From: Bordetella sp. H567
GTDB taxonomy: Bacteria > Pseudomonadota > Gammaproteobacteria > Burkholderiales > Burkholderiaceae_B
Assembly: GCF_001704295.1 (NCBI RefSeq)
Contig: NZ_CP012334.1
Coordinates: 372,001 to 436,000 of the forward strand
Reading direction: 5' to 3'
DNA: 64,000 nt
The notes beneath the pieces were generated by a model, which was given only the letters and a program-made list of their open reading frames with translations, searched no databases and had not been told where the DNA came from. The number at the start of each line of letters is the position of its first letter. Within the stretch, counting starts at the first letter, position 1. A program made the translations under genes and the position numbers. Positions 35,941 through 45,078 of this stretch are shown here, in pieces.

Positions 35941-37338
35941 ATGATGGACTACGCATCCACCTTGCATTGCGACAACACGACGGCACGCCAGCGGCAGTGG
36001 GTGCTGGTCGTCATTTGCGCGGCGGTCCTGGTCGCGCAGATCGATACCGCCGTGGTCAACCTTGCGGTACGTCGTCTCCAGGATTATTTCCATGCCGAAG
36101 TCAGCCAGCTGCAGTGGGTGGTCGACAGCTACAACCTGGTTTATGCGTCGCTGCTCCTGACAGGCGGCCTGCTGGCGGACATGCTGGGGCGGCGCCGCAT
36201 TTTCATGTGGGGCATCGGCATCTTTACGGCGGCTTGCGCCGCCTGTGCGCTGGCGCCATCCGTCGGCGGTCTGATCGCGGCGCGCGCCGTGGCCGGTGCC
36301 GGCGCGGCGTTGGCCATTCCGGCTTCGATGTCCATAGTCAGGGTGGTGTGGCGCGACGGCGGTCAGCGGCGCCAGGCGATGGGTGTTTGGGCCGCGTGCA
36401 ACGGGATTGCGTTGGCGGTGGGGCCGACGCTGGGCGGCATATTGATCCATGCCTTCGACTGGCGCAGTGTCTTCCTGGTGGTCGTGCCCTTGGGATTGCT
36501 GGCGGTATTCATGGCCCGGCCCCTGATCCCCGAGTCCGCGGATCCGCACGGGCGCGACGCCGACCCGGGCGCGCAGATAATGGGCGCGCTGGGATTGGGC
36601 AGCATGGCGTACGCCGCGATATGCCTGGGCGGTTCGGCCTGGGAGGCGGCAGGCGCGGCAGTGGTCAGCATGGCCGCATGGGTGGCGTTCGTGGCCACGG
36701 AACAGCGGCGCGGGGCGCGCGCGCTCGTACCGTTGGAGATTTTCCGTGTGCGCGACTTTCGGGCAGCGATCGTTGCCACCGTGGGCATGACGTTCGGCAT
36801 GTACGGCCTGATTTTCCTGCTGCCGCTGGTGTGGCAGCGCACCGGCAGGCTGGATACGATCGGCGCAGGTATCGCGCTGCTCCCCATGGCGCTGGTGTTC
36901 GTGCTGGTATCCCCCTGGTCCGGCAAGCTGGTTGGCCGGTTCGGCAGGCGGCGGATGGCAGCGGGGGGTGTGGCCATCATCGGATGCGGATTGCTGCTGG
37001 TCGGCGCGACCGCCAGCCAGGCGCGCATCTTCTTCGCTGAAGCTGGTTTGGCCCTGACAGGGCTGGGCATGGGCATGGCGACGGGCCCGCTGATGGATAC
37101 CGCCGTCAGCGCGGTGGAAGCCGCGCGCGCCGGAACCGCTTCGGCCCTGGTGAATACGGCGCGCATGGCCGGTGCGACAGTGGGTGTCGCCTTGCTGGGC
37201 GCGGTGTTCGCGCTGGGCCACGGCGGCATCGCCGGCTTGCGCGCCGCGATGCTGGTGGGGGGTGCCGTCCAGATCGCCTGCGCCCTGATCGCCTCGAGAT
37301 CCATCGGGACGGCGCCTGCCAGGGAAAGCAAGGCTTAA
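35941..37338 (+). CDS. MFS transporter, DHA2 family (EmrB/QacA type)
   Basis: A 465-residue proton-driven drug exporter with about 14 membrane helices. Helix 1 carries AQIDTAVVNLAVRRLQ, the DHA2 motif D1 (LDxTxVNVALP-like), and the helix 2-3 loop is the MFS motif A, GGLLADMLGRRRIFMWG. Motif C appears as GIALAVGPTLGGILI. GGAGG nine bases upstream favours ATG 35941; a GTG at 35917 is in frame. No linked EmrA-type adaptor is present, so it should pump across the inner membrane only. The drug is unknown. It converges on the slipin gene. Confidence 0.9.
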   Translation: MMDYASTLHCDNTTARQRQWVLVVICAAVLVAQIDTAVVNLAVRRLQDYFHAEVSQLQWVVDSYNLVYASLLLTGGLLADMLGRRRIFMWGIGIFTAACAACALAPSVGGLIAARAVAGAGAALAIPASMSIVRVVWRDGGQRRQAMGVWAACNGIALAVGPTLGGILIHAFDWRSVFLVVVPLGLLAVFMARPLIPESADPHGRDADPGAQIMGALGLGSMAYAAICLGGSAWEAAGAAVVSMAAWVAFVATEQRRGARALVPLEIFRVRDFRAAIVATVGMTFGMYGLIFLLPLVWQRTGRLDTIGAGIALLPMALVFVLVSPWSGKLVGRFGRRRMAAGGVAIIGCGLLLVGATASQARIFFAEAGLALTGLGMGMATGPLMDTAVSAVEAARAGTASALVNTARMAGATVGVALLGAVFALGHGGIAGLRAAMLVGGAVQIACALIASRSIGTAPARESKA

Positions 37339-37403
37339 GGCTGCAAGCGATCACCGCATACGGATGGAGAAGGCACGGCCGGCCGCCGCTGCCGCCGATG
37401 CGG

Positions 37404-38219
37404 TCAAGATGACGTCCCGGGTTCCCCCTTCCCGAATGGCGGCGAAGCGGCGCCTGGCGCATCCGCTGCCCGACGCGTGAACAAATCGCGCAGCAGATCG
37501 ATGGGGACAGGAAACACCACGGTGGACGAACGATCGTTGGCGATGTCGTACAGCGTGGACAAGAACCGCAGTTGCATCGCTTCAGGCAGCGCGGCCAGGG
37601 TGCGGGCGGCTTCAACCAGGCGTTCCGCGGCCTGGTGTTCGCCCTCGGCGTTGATGATCCGTGCGCGCCGGTTGCGTTCGGCCTCGGCCTGGCGGGCGAT
37701 GGCGCGGACCATATTTTCGTTCAGGTCCACGTGCTTGATCTCCACATTGGCGATCTTGATTCCCCAGTTATCCGTTTGCCGGTCCAGGATCTGCTGCAGG
37801 TCCGCATTCAGCTTGTCGCGTTCGGACAGCATTTCATCCAGATCGTGCTTGCCCAGGACCGAACGCAGCGTCGTCTGCGCGAGCTGGCTGGTGGCCTGCA
37901 TATAGTGCTCGACCTGGATGATGGCCTTGTTGGGGTCGACGACGCGAAAGTACACCACTGCATTGACCTTCACCGATACGTTGTCGTGCGAAATAATGTC
38001 CTGGCTGGGCACGTCCAGCACGATGGTGCGCAGGTCGACCCGCACCATCTGCTGGATGATAGGCACCAGCAGGATCAGGCCAGGGCCTTTCACGCCGGTA
38101 TAGCGGCCCAGCGTGAAGACCACGCCGCGTTCGTATTCGCGTAGGATGCGCACCGACGTCAGCACCAGCGCCACCACCAGGACGGCGATAACGGCATAGG
38201 GAACCAGGGCGAAAATCAC
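37404..38219 (-). CDS. Slipin/stomatin family SPFH protein
   Basis: A 271-residue membrane-raft protein of the stomatin (slipin) group. One N-terminal membrane hairpin or helix (residues about 4-24) is followed by the SPFH/band-7 domain: [21 protein letters not shown], then [20 protein letters not shown] and [17 protein letters not shown]. The C-terminal helix [22 protein letters not shown] forms the oligomerising coiled coil. Slipins pair with an NfeD protease that cleaves their C-terminus, and here the nfeD gene overlaps this one by 4 bp (ATGA at 38216-38219), indicating coupled translation and a complex in the inner membrane. Role: membrane microdomain and envelope stress functions by family. 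Confidence 0.93.
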   Translation of the reverse strand: MIFALVPYAVIAVLVVALVLTSVRILREYERGVVFTLGRYTGVKGPGLILLVPIIQQMVRVDLRTIVLDVPSQDIISHDNVSVKVNAVVYFRVVDPNKAIIQVEHYMQATSQLAQTTLRSVLGKHDLDEMLSERDKLNADLQQILDRQTDNWGIKIANVEIKHVDLNENMVRAIARQAEAERNRRARIINAEGEHQAAERLVEAARTLAALPEAMQLRFLSTLYDIANDRSSTVVFPVPIDLLRDLFTRRAADAPGAASPPFGKGEPGTSS

Positions 38220-39823
38220 GATAGCTTCTCCTTGCTTGCGTCGCGGACGTCCGCCACGGTCAGGACCAGGCCGTCGCGGGCGATGACGGTGACGCTGTCG
38301 TCGGGGGTGTAGGGGCCGGTGCCGCGAGCATCCCAGATTTCGTCGCCCATGCGTACGCGCCCCTGTTGGCCGGACCAGGACAGCACGACGGCGGCATGGC
38401 CGATCAGGGCGCTGTCGCCGCTAACGCCCTTGCGGCGATGCGCGCGCACCGAGACCGTCAGCAGCAGTGCGAGCAGCAGTGCGATGGCCAGCGTGGCGGT
38501 CACGACGACGGGTAGGGACAGGGCGAAGGCGGGCTGGCTGCTGTCGAACATGAACAGCGACCCGAGCGCGAACACGACCGCGCCCACGGCACCCACGAGT
38601 CCCAGCGTAGGGGTAAAGGCCTCGGCGGCCATGAGGGCGATGCCCAGCAGCACCAGGCCCACGCCCGCATAGTTCACCGGCAGCAGGTTCAGGGCGAACA
38701 GGCCGGTGACCAAGGCCACGGCGCCGAGCACGCCAGGCAGGATGGCCCCGGGCGTCATGAGTTCGAACACGATGCCGTACACGCCCAGCAGCATCAGCAG
38801 GTACGAGATATTCGGGTTCGTGATCACGCCCAGGAAGCGAGTCCGCCAGTCGGGTGTCATGGCGACCACGGCCGCGCCGCGCACCGAAAGCGTGACCGGC
38901 CTGTCGTTCAGCTTGACGGTACGGCCGTCCGCCTGGGCCAGCAGGCTGTCCATATCAGGCGCGATGATCTCCACGACATGTGTCCGCAGGGCTTCCTGCG
39001 CCGTAATGCTGACGCCCTCGCGTACGGCCTTCTCGGCCCACTCCGAGTTGCGGCCGTGCAGGTCCGCCAGGCTGCGGATGAAGGCCGCGGCATCATTGAT
39101 GGCCTTGCGTTCCGAAGCCGTCTGCGCATCCGTGGCCGGCGGATCGCGGTCTGCCGTCCGGTCCGGGTCTGTCTCCGTGGCCGGGTCATCGGCCTTGCCC
39201 GGTGCGGGCGTCTTGCCGGGCGCGGATCGGGTCTCCGGCGCCGACTGCTTTCTTTTCGGCGCGGGCGATCTGTCCCGCTCCGGTTCCGAGGGCGCTCCCA
39301 TGCTGACCACCGTGGCCGCGCCGATGTTGGTGCCGGGGGCCATCGCGGCCAGATGGCTGGCGTAGACGATATAGGTGCCTGCGCTGGCGGCTTGCGCGCC
39401 ACCCGGCGCGACATAGGTGATGACGGGGACGGGCGAGGCCAGCATGGCCTGGATGATCTCCCGCGTGGAGGACACCAGGCCGCCAGGCGTATCGATACGG
39501 ATGATGACCGCGACGGCCTTGCGCGCCGCGGCGGCGTCCAGGCCATGCGCCAGGTATTCCGTCGTCGCGGGACCGATGGCGCCTTTCACATCCAGCAGCA
39601 GGATGGTCGGCGCGAGGTCCGGCGTTCGGGCCCCGGCCGCGGCGGGTGGGGATTGCGCGTGCGTGGAAGACGCGGGCACCGGTTGCGGGGCGACCCCTTG
39701 GGCGTATGCCGTGGCGCGCAGCGCAAAAACCGCTATCGCTGCCGCCAACAGGCAGAGCAGGGGCAGGGCGAACGGCGGTTTGGCGGGTACTTGCGCAAAC
39801 CGGGGACCGCGGAATTCCGGCAA
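38216..39823 (-). CDS. NfeD family membrane-bound serine protease (ClpP-like domain)
   Basis: The protease partner of slipin, 535 residues. An N-terminal signal-anchor (about residues 19-41) leads to a ClpP/1510-N-type protease domain: [20 protein letters not shown] then [17 protein letters not shown], with Ser147 as the nucleophile of the Ser-Lys dyad and the lysine in [11 protein letters not shown]. Between them and before that lysine is an unusually long Pro/Ala/Asp-rich linker (about residues 176-240). Four membrane helices (residues about 330-450) and a C-terminal OB-fold NfeD domain ([20 protein letters not shown]) complete it. The start is TTG at 39823, with AAGGAG six bases upstream. 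It overlaps the slipin gene downstream. Confidence 0.92.
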   Translation of the reverse strand: MPEFRGPRFAQVPAKPPFALPLLCLLAAAIAVFALRATAYAQGVAPQPVPASSTHAQSPPAAAGARTPDLAPTILLLDVKGAIGPATTEYLAHGLDAAAARKAVAVIIRIDTPGGLVSSTREIIQAMLASPVPVITYVAPGGAQAASAGTYIVYASHLAAMAPGTNIGAATVVSMGAPSEPERDRSPAPKRKQSAPETRSAPGKTPAPGKADDPATETDPDRTADRDPPATDAQTASERKAINDAAAFIRSLADLHGRNSEWAEKAVREGVSITAQEALRTHVVEIIAPDMDSLLAQADGRTVKLNDRPVTLSVRGAAVVAMTPDWRTRFLGVITNPNISYLLMLLGVYGIVFELMTPGAILPGVLGAVALVTGLFALNLLPVNYAGVGLVLLGIALMAAEAFTPTLGLVGAVGAVVFALGSLFMFDSSQPAFALSLPVVVTATLAIALLLALLLTVSVRAHRRKGVSGDSALIGHAAVVLSWSGQQGRVRMGDEIWDARGTGPYTPDDSVTVIARDGLVLTVADVRDASKEKLS

Positions 39824-39910
39824 GTGATTCTCCTTGCTCGGAGACTGGCCGTTAGCGGATGGGCTGTGGCCTTGTACTCAACATACTCCGATTTCGGCGC
39901 ATCGGCCAGA

Positions 39911-40855
39911 TCATTGCCGGGTCGCGCCAAGCATGCGCTTCTTTCGCGGCGGCGCGGCGCCGATGCACGGGGCGTAGGTGAAATCCACGGTCGACGGCAC
40001 GATGGCCTGCATGCCGGCGATCAGCCCACGCGCATCGCCGCGCCGCCACTGAAAGGCATACTGCAATGGCGCCAGGGGCGATCGCACCCCGATCCTGTGC
40101 AGTTTCAAATGGTTCGCCCAGCCGGCGGGCAGAAAACCGACGCCCACGCCGGCGCCTATCATGCCGGCCACCGCCACCCAGCTGTTGCATACGATGCGCT
40201 GCGCGACCGTCGCCTTGTGCGTCAGCAGCCAATCGTCGAGCAGCCGCATGGTGCCCGCCCCGGACGGCAAGGTGACGAGCGGATGCCGGCGCAGCAAGTC
40301 CGTCACCTTGGCGTTGCGCGCCTGCCCCGCCAGGGCCGGCGCAACGGCCCATTCGAAGCGGGCATTGCCCACCGACCGCGATACCAGCTCGCTGCGCGGC
40401 GACAGGCCGGCAATGACGGCGAAGTCCAGCTCGCCATCGGCCAGCCGTTGCTCCAGTACCCCGCCGACATTGACATAGGGCTCCAGTACCAGCTCGGGGT
40501 GCGCCGCGCGTACCCGCGCCACCATGGCGGGCAGCCAGGTCAACGCCGACAAGTCTCCCACGCCGAAGCGGCAATGGCCGCGCAGGGTCGGCGTGTCGGC
40601 CCCGCTGCGTTCGAACACGGCGGCCGCATCCAGCACCTGCAAGGCCGCCGGCAGCAGGCGGCGCCCGACATCCGTCAGCACCGCCTTCTGCCTGCTGCGG
40701 TCGAACAAGGGCTGGCCGATGGCGGATTCAAGCTCGGACAGTCGCTTGGAGAGCGCCGATATGGACAGGTGGATGCGTTCGGCGGCGGTTGCGAAATTCG
40801 CGCAATGGGCGGCCCACCAGAACGCTTCGAGCTGCTTGACGGAAGGCAGGGCCAT
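39911..40855 (-). CDS. LysR-family transcriptional regulator divergent from alpha-hydroxy-acid oxidase
   Basis: A 314-residue LysR regulator: HTH region FWWAAHCANFATAAERIHL then SISALSKRLSELESAIGQPLF, and an effector domain from about residue 90. It is transcribed away from the FMN oxidase gene, with a 12-bp perfect inverted repeat sitting between them only 10 bp from its own ATG, so autoregulation and control of the oxidase are likely. The C-terminus ends in a basic PPRKKRMLGATRQ tail. The natural effector is probably the hydroxy acid or keto acid handled by the oxidase; this is inference. Confidence 0.92.
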   Translation of the reverse strand: MALPSVKQLEAFWWAAHCANFATAAERIHLSISALSKRLSELESAIGQPLFDRSRQKAVLTDVGRRLLPAALQVLDAAAVFERSGADTPTLRGHCRFGVGDLSALTWLPAMVARVRAAHPELVLEPYVNVGGVLEQRLADGELDFAVIAGLSPRSELVSRSVGNARFEWAVAPALAGQARNAKVTDLLRRHPLVTLPSGAGTMRLLDDWLLTHKATVAQRIVCNSWVAVAGMIGAGVGVGFLPAGWANHLKLHRIGVRSPLAPLQYAFQWRRGDARGLIAGMQAIVPSTVDFTYAPCIGAAPPRKKRMLGATRQ

Positions 40856-40865
40856 GGTGTTTGTT

Positions 40866-40909
40866 CGATAAAAGCGAAATACGGGGTTTCGAATATATCG
40901 CTTTTATCG
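40866..40909. promoter_or_regulatory. Operator-like inverted repeat between LysR and oxidase genes
   Basis: CGATAAAAGCGA (40866-40877) and TCGCTTTTATCG (40898-40909) are perfect 12-bp inverted arms around a 20-bp centre. This AT-rich symmetric site fills most of the 106-bp divergent gap and begins 10 bp before the LysR start, a typical place for a LysR dimer-of-dimers to bind and control both genes. Confidence 0.7.
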
Positions 40910-40961
40910 TTGGGGAGGCGGGCCTAAAGTGTCGGCCAAAGTCACCTTCTTCCTGCCTTGT

Positions 40962-42164
40962 ATGCCCCGCACGCCACCCTCATCGCCCACCACGGCCCCG
41001 CATCGGCCCGCCATCCTCGCGCGCATGCTGTCCCTCGAGGACTTCGAGCCTGCCGCGCGCCGCCGCCTGCCGCGGCCTATCTACGGATACATCGCCGGGG
41101 CCGCGGAAGACAACGCGTCGCGTGACGACAACCGCGCCGTGTTCGACGAGTACGCCTTCGTCACGCGCGTCCTGCGCGACGTCTCCCACCGCAGCCAATC
41201 GGTGGAGCTCTTCGGCGAACGGTACGCGTCGCCGTTCGGCATCGCGCCCATGGGGATCGCGGCACTGTCCACTTACCGGGGCGACCTGGTGCTGGCGCGC
41301 GCCGCTCGCGACGCGGGCATAACCGCGATCATGAGCGCCACCTCGCTCATCCCCATGGAGGAACTCGCCCCGGCCTGCCCCGGCACCTGGTTCCAGGCTT
41401 ACCTGCCGGGCGACCAGCCGCGTATCGACGCCCTGGTCGATCGGGTGAGGGAGGCCGGTTTCAAGACCCTGGTCGTGACGGTGGACATCCCGATCTCGGC
41501 CAACCGCGAGAACAACGTGCGGACGGGATTTTCCACGCCATTGCGTCCGAGCCCACGGCTGGCCTGGGACGGCATGGTGCGTCCGCGCTGGCTGCTCGGT
41601 ACCTTGCTGCGCACGTTGGTGCGGCATGGCATGCCGCATTTCGAGAATTCCTTCGCGACACGCGGCGCGCCTATTCTTTCGGCCAACGTCCTGCGGGACT
41701 TTTCGGCCCGCGACAACCTGAGCTGGGAGCACATGGCCGCGATCCGGCGGCGCTGGGCGGGCCCGCTGGTCGTCAAGGGCGTACTGAGCGTGGACGATGC
41801 GCGGATCGCGCGGCAGCTGGGCGCGGATGGCGTGATCCTGTCCAACCATGGCGGACGGCAGCTGGACGGCGCGGCGTCGCCCATGCGCGTGTTGGCGCAG
41901 GTCGTGGACGCGCTGGGGACGGATTATCCCGTCATGATCGATGGCGGCTTTCGCCGCGGCTCGGATGTGCTGAAGGCCCTGGCGCTGGGCGCGCGCATGG
42001 CCTTCGTCGGCAGGCCCTTCAACTACGCCGCCGCGGTGGCTGGCGAGGCCGGTGTGCAGCATGCCATCGCGCTGCTGCGCGCCGAGGTCGACCGCAACAT
42101 GGTGATGCTGGGGGTGAAAGCCTGCGCGGAGCTGGGGCGCGACGCGTTGATACGCAAGCGTTGA
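40962..42164 (+). CDS. FMN-dependent alpha-hydroxy-acid oxidase/dehydrogenase (LldD/glycolate oxidase family)
   Basis: A 400-residue TIM-barrel flavoenzyme that oxidises L-2-hydroxy acids (lactate, mandelate, glycolate or similar) to keto acids. Family motifs: IYGYIAGAAEDNASRDDN near residue 45, FGIAPMGIAALSTYRGD, WFQAYLPGD, VVTVDIPISANRENN, and the catalytic histidine and arginine in ILSNHGGRQLDGA near residue 294, followed by MIDGGFRRGSDVLKALALGA. The loop between barrel strands is not lengthened by a membrane segment, so the protein is probably soluble. I take ATG 40962; a GTG at 40929 adds 11 unconserved residues. Regulation by the divergent LysR is expected. Confidence 0.92.
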   Translation: MPRTPPSSPTTAPHRPAILARMLSLEDFEPAARRRLPRPIYGYIAGAAEDNASRDDNRAVFDEYAFVTRVLRDVSHRSQSVELFGERYASPFGIAPMGIAALSTYRGDLVLARAARDAGITAIMSATSLIPMEELAPACPGTWFQAYLPGDQPRIDALVDRVREAGFKTLVVTVDIPISANRENNVRTGFSTPLRPSPRLAWDGMVRPRWLLGTLLRTLVRHGMPHFENSFATRGAPILSANVLRDFSARDNLSWEHMAAIRRRWAGPLVVKGVLSVDDARIARQLGADGVILSNHGGRQLDGAASPMRVLAQVVDALGTDYPVMIDGGFRRGSDVLKALALGARMAFVGRPFNYAAAVAGEAGVQHAIALLRAEVDRNMVMLGVKACAELGRDALIRKR

Positions 42165-42235
42165 AGCCGGAATGCGCACTTAAGCCTTGCCGGCGGGGAC
42201 TAAGCGGTAGGGCTACCGGCTTTCCAAAAAGGAAA

Positions 42236-43705
42236 CTATTGCCGCGATCCTCGCAGCGCGCGGCGCAACAGCAGTCCGACGGCGGCGGTTGCCAGCGCGC
42301 CGTACAGGCTGGCGGCCGCGTAGGCGTTGGCATAGCTCTTGGCGTCCGGCAGGCCGGCGGCGCGTGCGTGGTCCAGCATGCCGAAAAACACCATGCCCAC
42401 GATCGCCACGCCGAAGGCACCGCCGACCTGTTGCGCGGTACTGAGTACGCCGGACGCCGCGCCCGTGTGATGTTCGGCGACCTGGCTCAGGAGGGTGTTC
42501 ATCAGCGGCGTGATCAGCAGGCCCTGGCCTACGCCCCATAGCGCCAGCAGGGGCACGAACACACCCGCATGCAGCGGGGCGGCGAGCCATGCGGTGGCGG
42601 CGCACAGTGCGCATGCGGTCGCGGCGATCGCCGCCCCAACCCGCAGCGCCGCACCGCTTTTGTGCGCTGGCAGGCGGCCGGTCAGGATGGAGGTCGCCAT
42701 GAAGGTGATCGCGTTGCACACCAGCATCAGTCCCGCTTCAAGGGGCGTCAGGCCCAGGCCGATCTGCGCCAGCAGCGCGAAGGCCAGGTAGGAGGCGTTG
42801 AGCGTCGAGTAGAACAACAGCACGACGCCCACGCCGCGCGTAAAGACGCGATCGGAGAACAGCCGCATGTCGACCAGGGGCGCCAGGCCGGCGCGCGACC
42901 GGCCGCGCTGATGCGAAACGAAGCAGGCCAGCACGGGAAAGGCGCACGCCATCATGACCAGCGAACGCGCCGGCCACCCGGCTTCGCGCCCTTCGATCAG
43001 GGGATACAGCAGCAGTCCCAGGCCCAGCGTGATCAGCGCAACACCCGCCGTGTCGATGCGCGACCCGGCATGCGTGGGCGTCGTGTTCGCGATCAGCGCG
43101 GGCGCGGCCAGGCAGGCGGCCACGCCCAGCGGCACGTTGATCAGGAAAACCGGCCGCCATCCCATGCCCCACAGATCCGCCGACACCAGCAGGCCGCCCA
43201 GTAACTGGCCGGCGATGCAGGAGAGTCCCAGCGCCACGCCCAAGGCGGCGAAGGCGGTGGCCCGCTGGCCGGGCTCCACGAAGGTCAGCCGGATCAGCGC
43301 CAGCACCTGCGGAAACAGTATGGCTGCCGATAAGCCCTGCACGATGCGCGCGGCGATCAGCATGCGCGGCGTGGGTGCCAATCCGCACAGTGCCGAGCAA
43401 AGCGTGAATGCCGCCAGGCCGGCGAGAAACATGCGGCGTCTGCCATGGATATCGCCCAGACGGCCACCGGTGATCAGCGCGACCGCATACGCCAGGCCAT
43501 AGCCGGCGACGATCCACTGGACCTGGGCGAAGCTGGCCCCTAGCGTCTGCCGGATGCTGGGAATCGCCACGTTGACGATGAAGACGTCCATGACGGTCAT
43601 GAAGGTGCCTGTGAGCATGACGATCAACGCCAGCCAGGCCTTGAGCGTCAGGGCGGGGGCGGGTGCCACGTCGCCGCCGATGGCGCGGGAGCAGGTTTCT
43701 GCCAT
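42236..43705 (-). CDS. MFS transporter, DHA2 family (EmrB/QacA type), with divergent MmyB regulator
   Basis: A 489-residue exporter with about 14 helices. The DHA2 helix 1 motif is MTVMDVFIVNVAIPSIRQTL and motif A is GGRLGDIHGRRRMFLAG; motif C is seen as GLSCIAGQLLGGLL. The region RPVFLINVPLGVAAC is the usual helix 6 entry. The start at 43705 is preceded by AGGAA seven bases away, and an upstream ATG at 43765 is less likely. Transcribed divergently from a helix-turn-helix/MmyB regulator, with an AT-rich inverted repeat in the 141-bp gap, so expression is probably drug or metabolite inducible. The substrate is not known. Confidence 0.9.
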   Translation of the reverse strand: MAETCSRAIGGDVAPAPALTLKAWLALIVMLTGTFMTVMDVFIVNVAIPSIRQTLGASFAQVQWIVAGYGLAYAVALITGGRLGDIHGRRRMFLAGLAAFTLCSALCGLAPTPRMLIAARIVQGLSAAILFPQVLALIRLTFVEPGQRATAFAALGVALGLSCIAGQLLGGLLVSADLWGMGWRPVFLINVPLGVAACLAAPALIANTTPTHAGSRIDTAGVALITLGLGLLLYPLIEGREAGWPARSLVMMACAFPVLACFVSHQRGRSRAGLAPLVDMRLFSDRVFTRGVGVVLLFYSTLNASYLAFALLAQIGLGLTPLEAGLMLVCNAITFMATSILTGRLPAHKSGAALRVGAAIAATACALCAATAWLAAPLHAGVFVPLLALWGVGQGLLITPLMNTLLSQVAEHHTGAASGVLSTAQQVGGAFGVAIVGMVFFGMLDHARAAGLPDAKSYANAYAAASLYGALATAAVGLLLRRALRGSRQ

Positions 43706-43769
43706 GTGGGTTCCTGTGGTGTCGGTGCCGGGGCGGCTCCGTATGGACATCAGGATAGGCAGCACCAGA

Positions 43770-43800
43770 TAATAGGTATAGATAAGTCTTTATCCTATTA
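43770..43800. promoter_or_regulatory. AT-rich inverted repeat between MFS and MmyB-regulator genes
   Basis: TAATAGG (43770-43776) and CCTATTA (43794-43800) are perfect inverted arms, with a second offset pair GATAA/TTATC inside. It is the only AT-rich stretch of the divergent gap and the probable operator/promoter for both genes. Confidence 0.5.
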
Positions 43801-43846
43801 GTAATGCTGACAGCGACTGCACGTCGGCGGGTAGCGGAGGAGCGGC

Positions 43847-44689
43847 ATGGTCAATTTGCATCGCGCCGAACATCGGCGCGCATTGGCGGATTTCGTCCGG
43901 GCGCGGCGCGAGCGCACGCGGCCCGAGGACGTGGGTCTGCCCATCGGGCCGCGGCGGCGCACGCCGGGGCTGCGCCGCGAGGAAGTCGCGCAGTTGGCCG
44001 GCGTGGGCGTCACCTGGTACACATGGTTCGAGCAAGGCCGCGATATCCAGGTATCGGCGGATTTCCTGGAGCGCCTGTGCCGGGGCTTTCGCCTGGATCC
44101 GGCCGAGCGCGGCCATTTGTTCACGCTGGCGCAGCATCGGCCGCCGCCCCATCCGCCGCTGCGCGACGCAGAGGTCTCGCCCGCCGTGCGCGCCGTGCTG
44201 GATGCGATGCCGTTTCCGGCCTATATCCGCACGCCCCGCTGGGACGTGGTCGCGTGGAACGGCGCGGCGCGCGCGCTGTTCGGGGATTACGGCGCGCTGC
44301 CGCCGGAGTCCCGGAACGTGTTGATGCTGGTGTTCACCACCCCGCACTATCGCCGTTTGATGGTGGATTGGGAAGGCGACGCCCGCCGCGTCATGGCCAA
44401 GTTTCGCCTGGACCATGGCCGCGCCAACGGCGATGCGTCCTTTGCCGCGTTGGTGGCGCAGCTGTGCGACGGAAGCCCGGAATTCAACCTTTGGTGGCCG
44501 CGCCAGGATGTGTGGGGGCAGTCGGAAGGCCTGAAGCGGATCCGCCATGAAACGCTGGGCGAAATGACCTTCGAGCACACCGCCTTCACCGTGGAAAGCG
44601 CGCCGGATCTGCGCCTGGTCGCGTATACGCCGGCGTCGGATCAGGACGCGGCGTTGTTGCGGCGGCTGGTCGGTGTGCCTGTGCACTGA
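43847..44689 (+). CDS. Helix-turn-helix regulator with MmyB-like ligand-binding domain
   Basis: A 280-residue regulator of the XRE/MmyB type found mainly in actinobacteria and proteobacteria. The N-terminal HTH is LADFVRARRERTRPEDVGLP followed by RTPGLRREEVAQLAGVGVTW and YTWFEQGRDIQVSADFLERL. From about residue 105 lies the PAS-like MmyB domain, with VLDAMPFPAYIRTPRWDVVA, WNGAARALFGDYGALPPESRN and a C-terminal HPTLGEMTFEHTAF-like segment; this pocket is reported to bind fatty acids in one structure. GGAGG lies six bases before ATG 43847. By position it should control the divergent exporter gene. Confidence 0.92.
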   Translation: MVNLHRAEHRRALADFVRARRERTRPEDVGLPIGPRRRTPGLRREEVAQLAGVGVTWYTWFEQGRDIQVSADFLERLCRGFRLDPAERGHLFTLAQHRPPPHPPLRDAEVSPAVRAVLDAMPFPAYIRTPRWDVVAWNGAARALFGDYGALPPESRNVLMLVFTTPHYRRLMVDWEGDARRVMAKFRLDHGRANGDASFAALVAQLCDGSPEFNLWWPRQDVWGQSEGLKRIRHETLGEMTFEHTAFTVESAPDLRLVAYTPASDQDAALLRRLVGVPVH

Positions 44690-44818
44690 TCGGATTCGCA
44701 ACGGCGCTCGTACCCGAGCGAACTCGCCACGGCCCTTGTATCCGGGGTCGACATACCTCGTGGCGTGTAACCCTGTATCCTTGGCACTACCAATCCGGTG
44801 ATTTCAGGAGTAGCGAGC

Positions 44819-44956
44819 ATGGCGAAAGGTCAACTTCGCGGTAATAAAGAATCGAAGAAGCCGAAGCAACCCCCCAAGCCCGCGCCCGTCCCCGCGACGG
44901 GACCGGGTTCCCGCGCCTCTACCGGAGGTGTTCAATCGAAGCCAAAGCAGAAGTAA
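44819..44956 (+). CDS. Small basic protein, 45 residues, upstream of cyclic glucan synthase
   Basis: A 45-codon gene with AGGAG nine bases before ATG 44819. The product begins MAKGQLRGNKESKKPKQ and is rich in Lys, Pro and Gly throughout, ending in SKPKQK; it is probably unstructured. The MAKGQ-R-NKE-KKPK opening resembles a family of short, lysine-rich hypothetical proteins that I believe is common in beta- and gammaproteobacteria; no function is known to me. Its 3' end overlaps the coding sequence of the next protein in another frame, and a GGAGGT inside it sits just where that protein would need a ribosome-binding site, so the two are likely translated together. Confidence 0.75.
   Translation: MAKGQLRGNKESKKPKQPPKPAPVPATGPGSRASTGGVQSKPKQK
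44924..44937 (+). promoter_or_regulatory. Ribosome-binding site and possible ATC start of the glucan synthase
   Basis: GGAGGT (44924-44929) is followed after five bases by ATC (44935-44937), in frame with the giant glucan synthase. The frame from here to 45079 encodes IEAKAEVSRDSPWDDR and then ELFGVERLAQHARSLAAAQ, the conserved N-terminal helix of this family, but contains no ATG, GTG or TTG. A noncanonical ATC start, or a sequencing error here, would explain this. Confidence 0.45.
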
Positions 44957-45078
44957 GTCGGGATTCCCCCTGGGATGACAGAACGCCGGTCAGGGGTGAA
45001 CTCTTCGGCGTAGAACGTCTGGCCCAACATGCCCGCAGCCTCGCTGCGGCGCAGACGATCACCTCCAAACCGCGCCGG

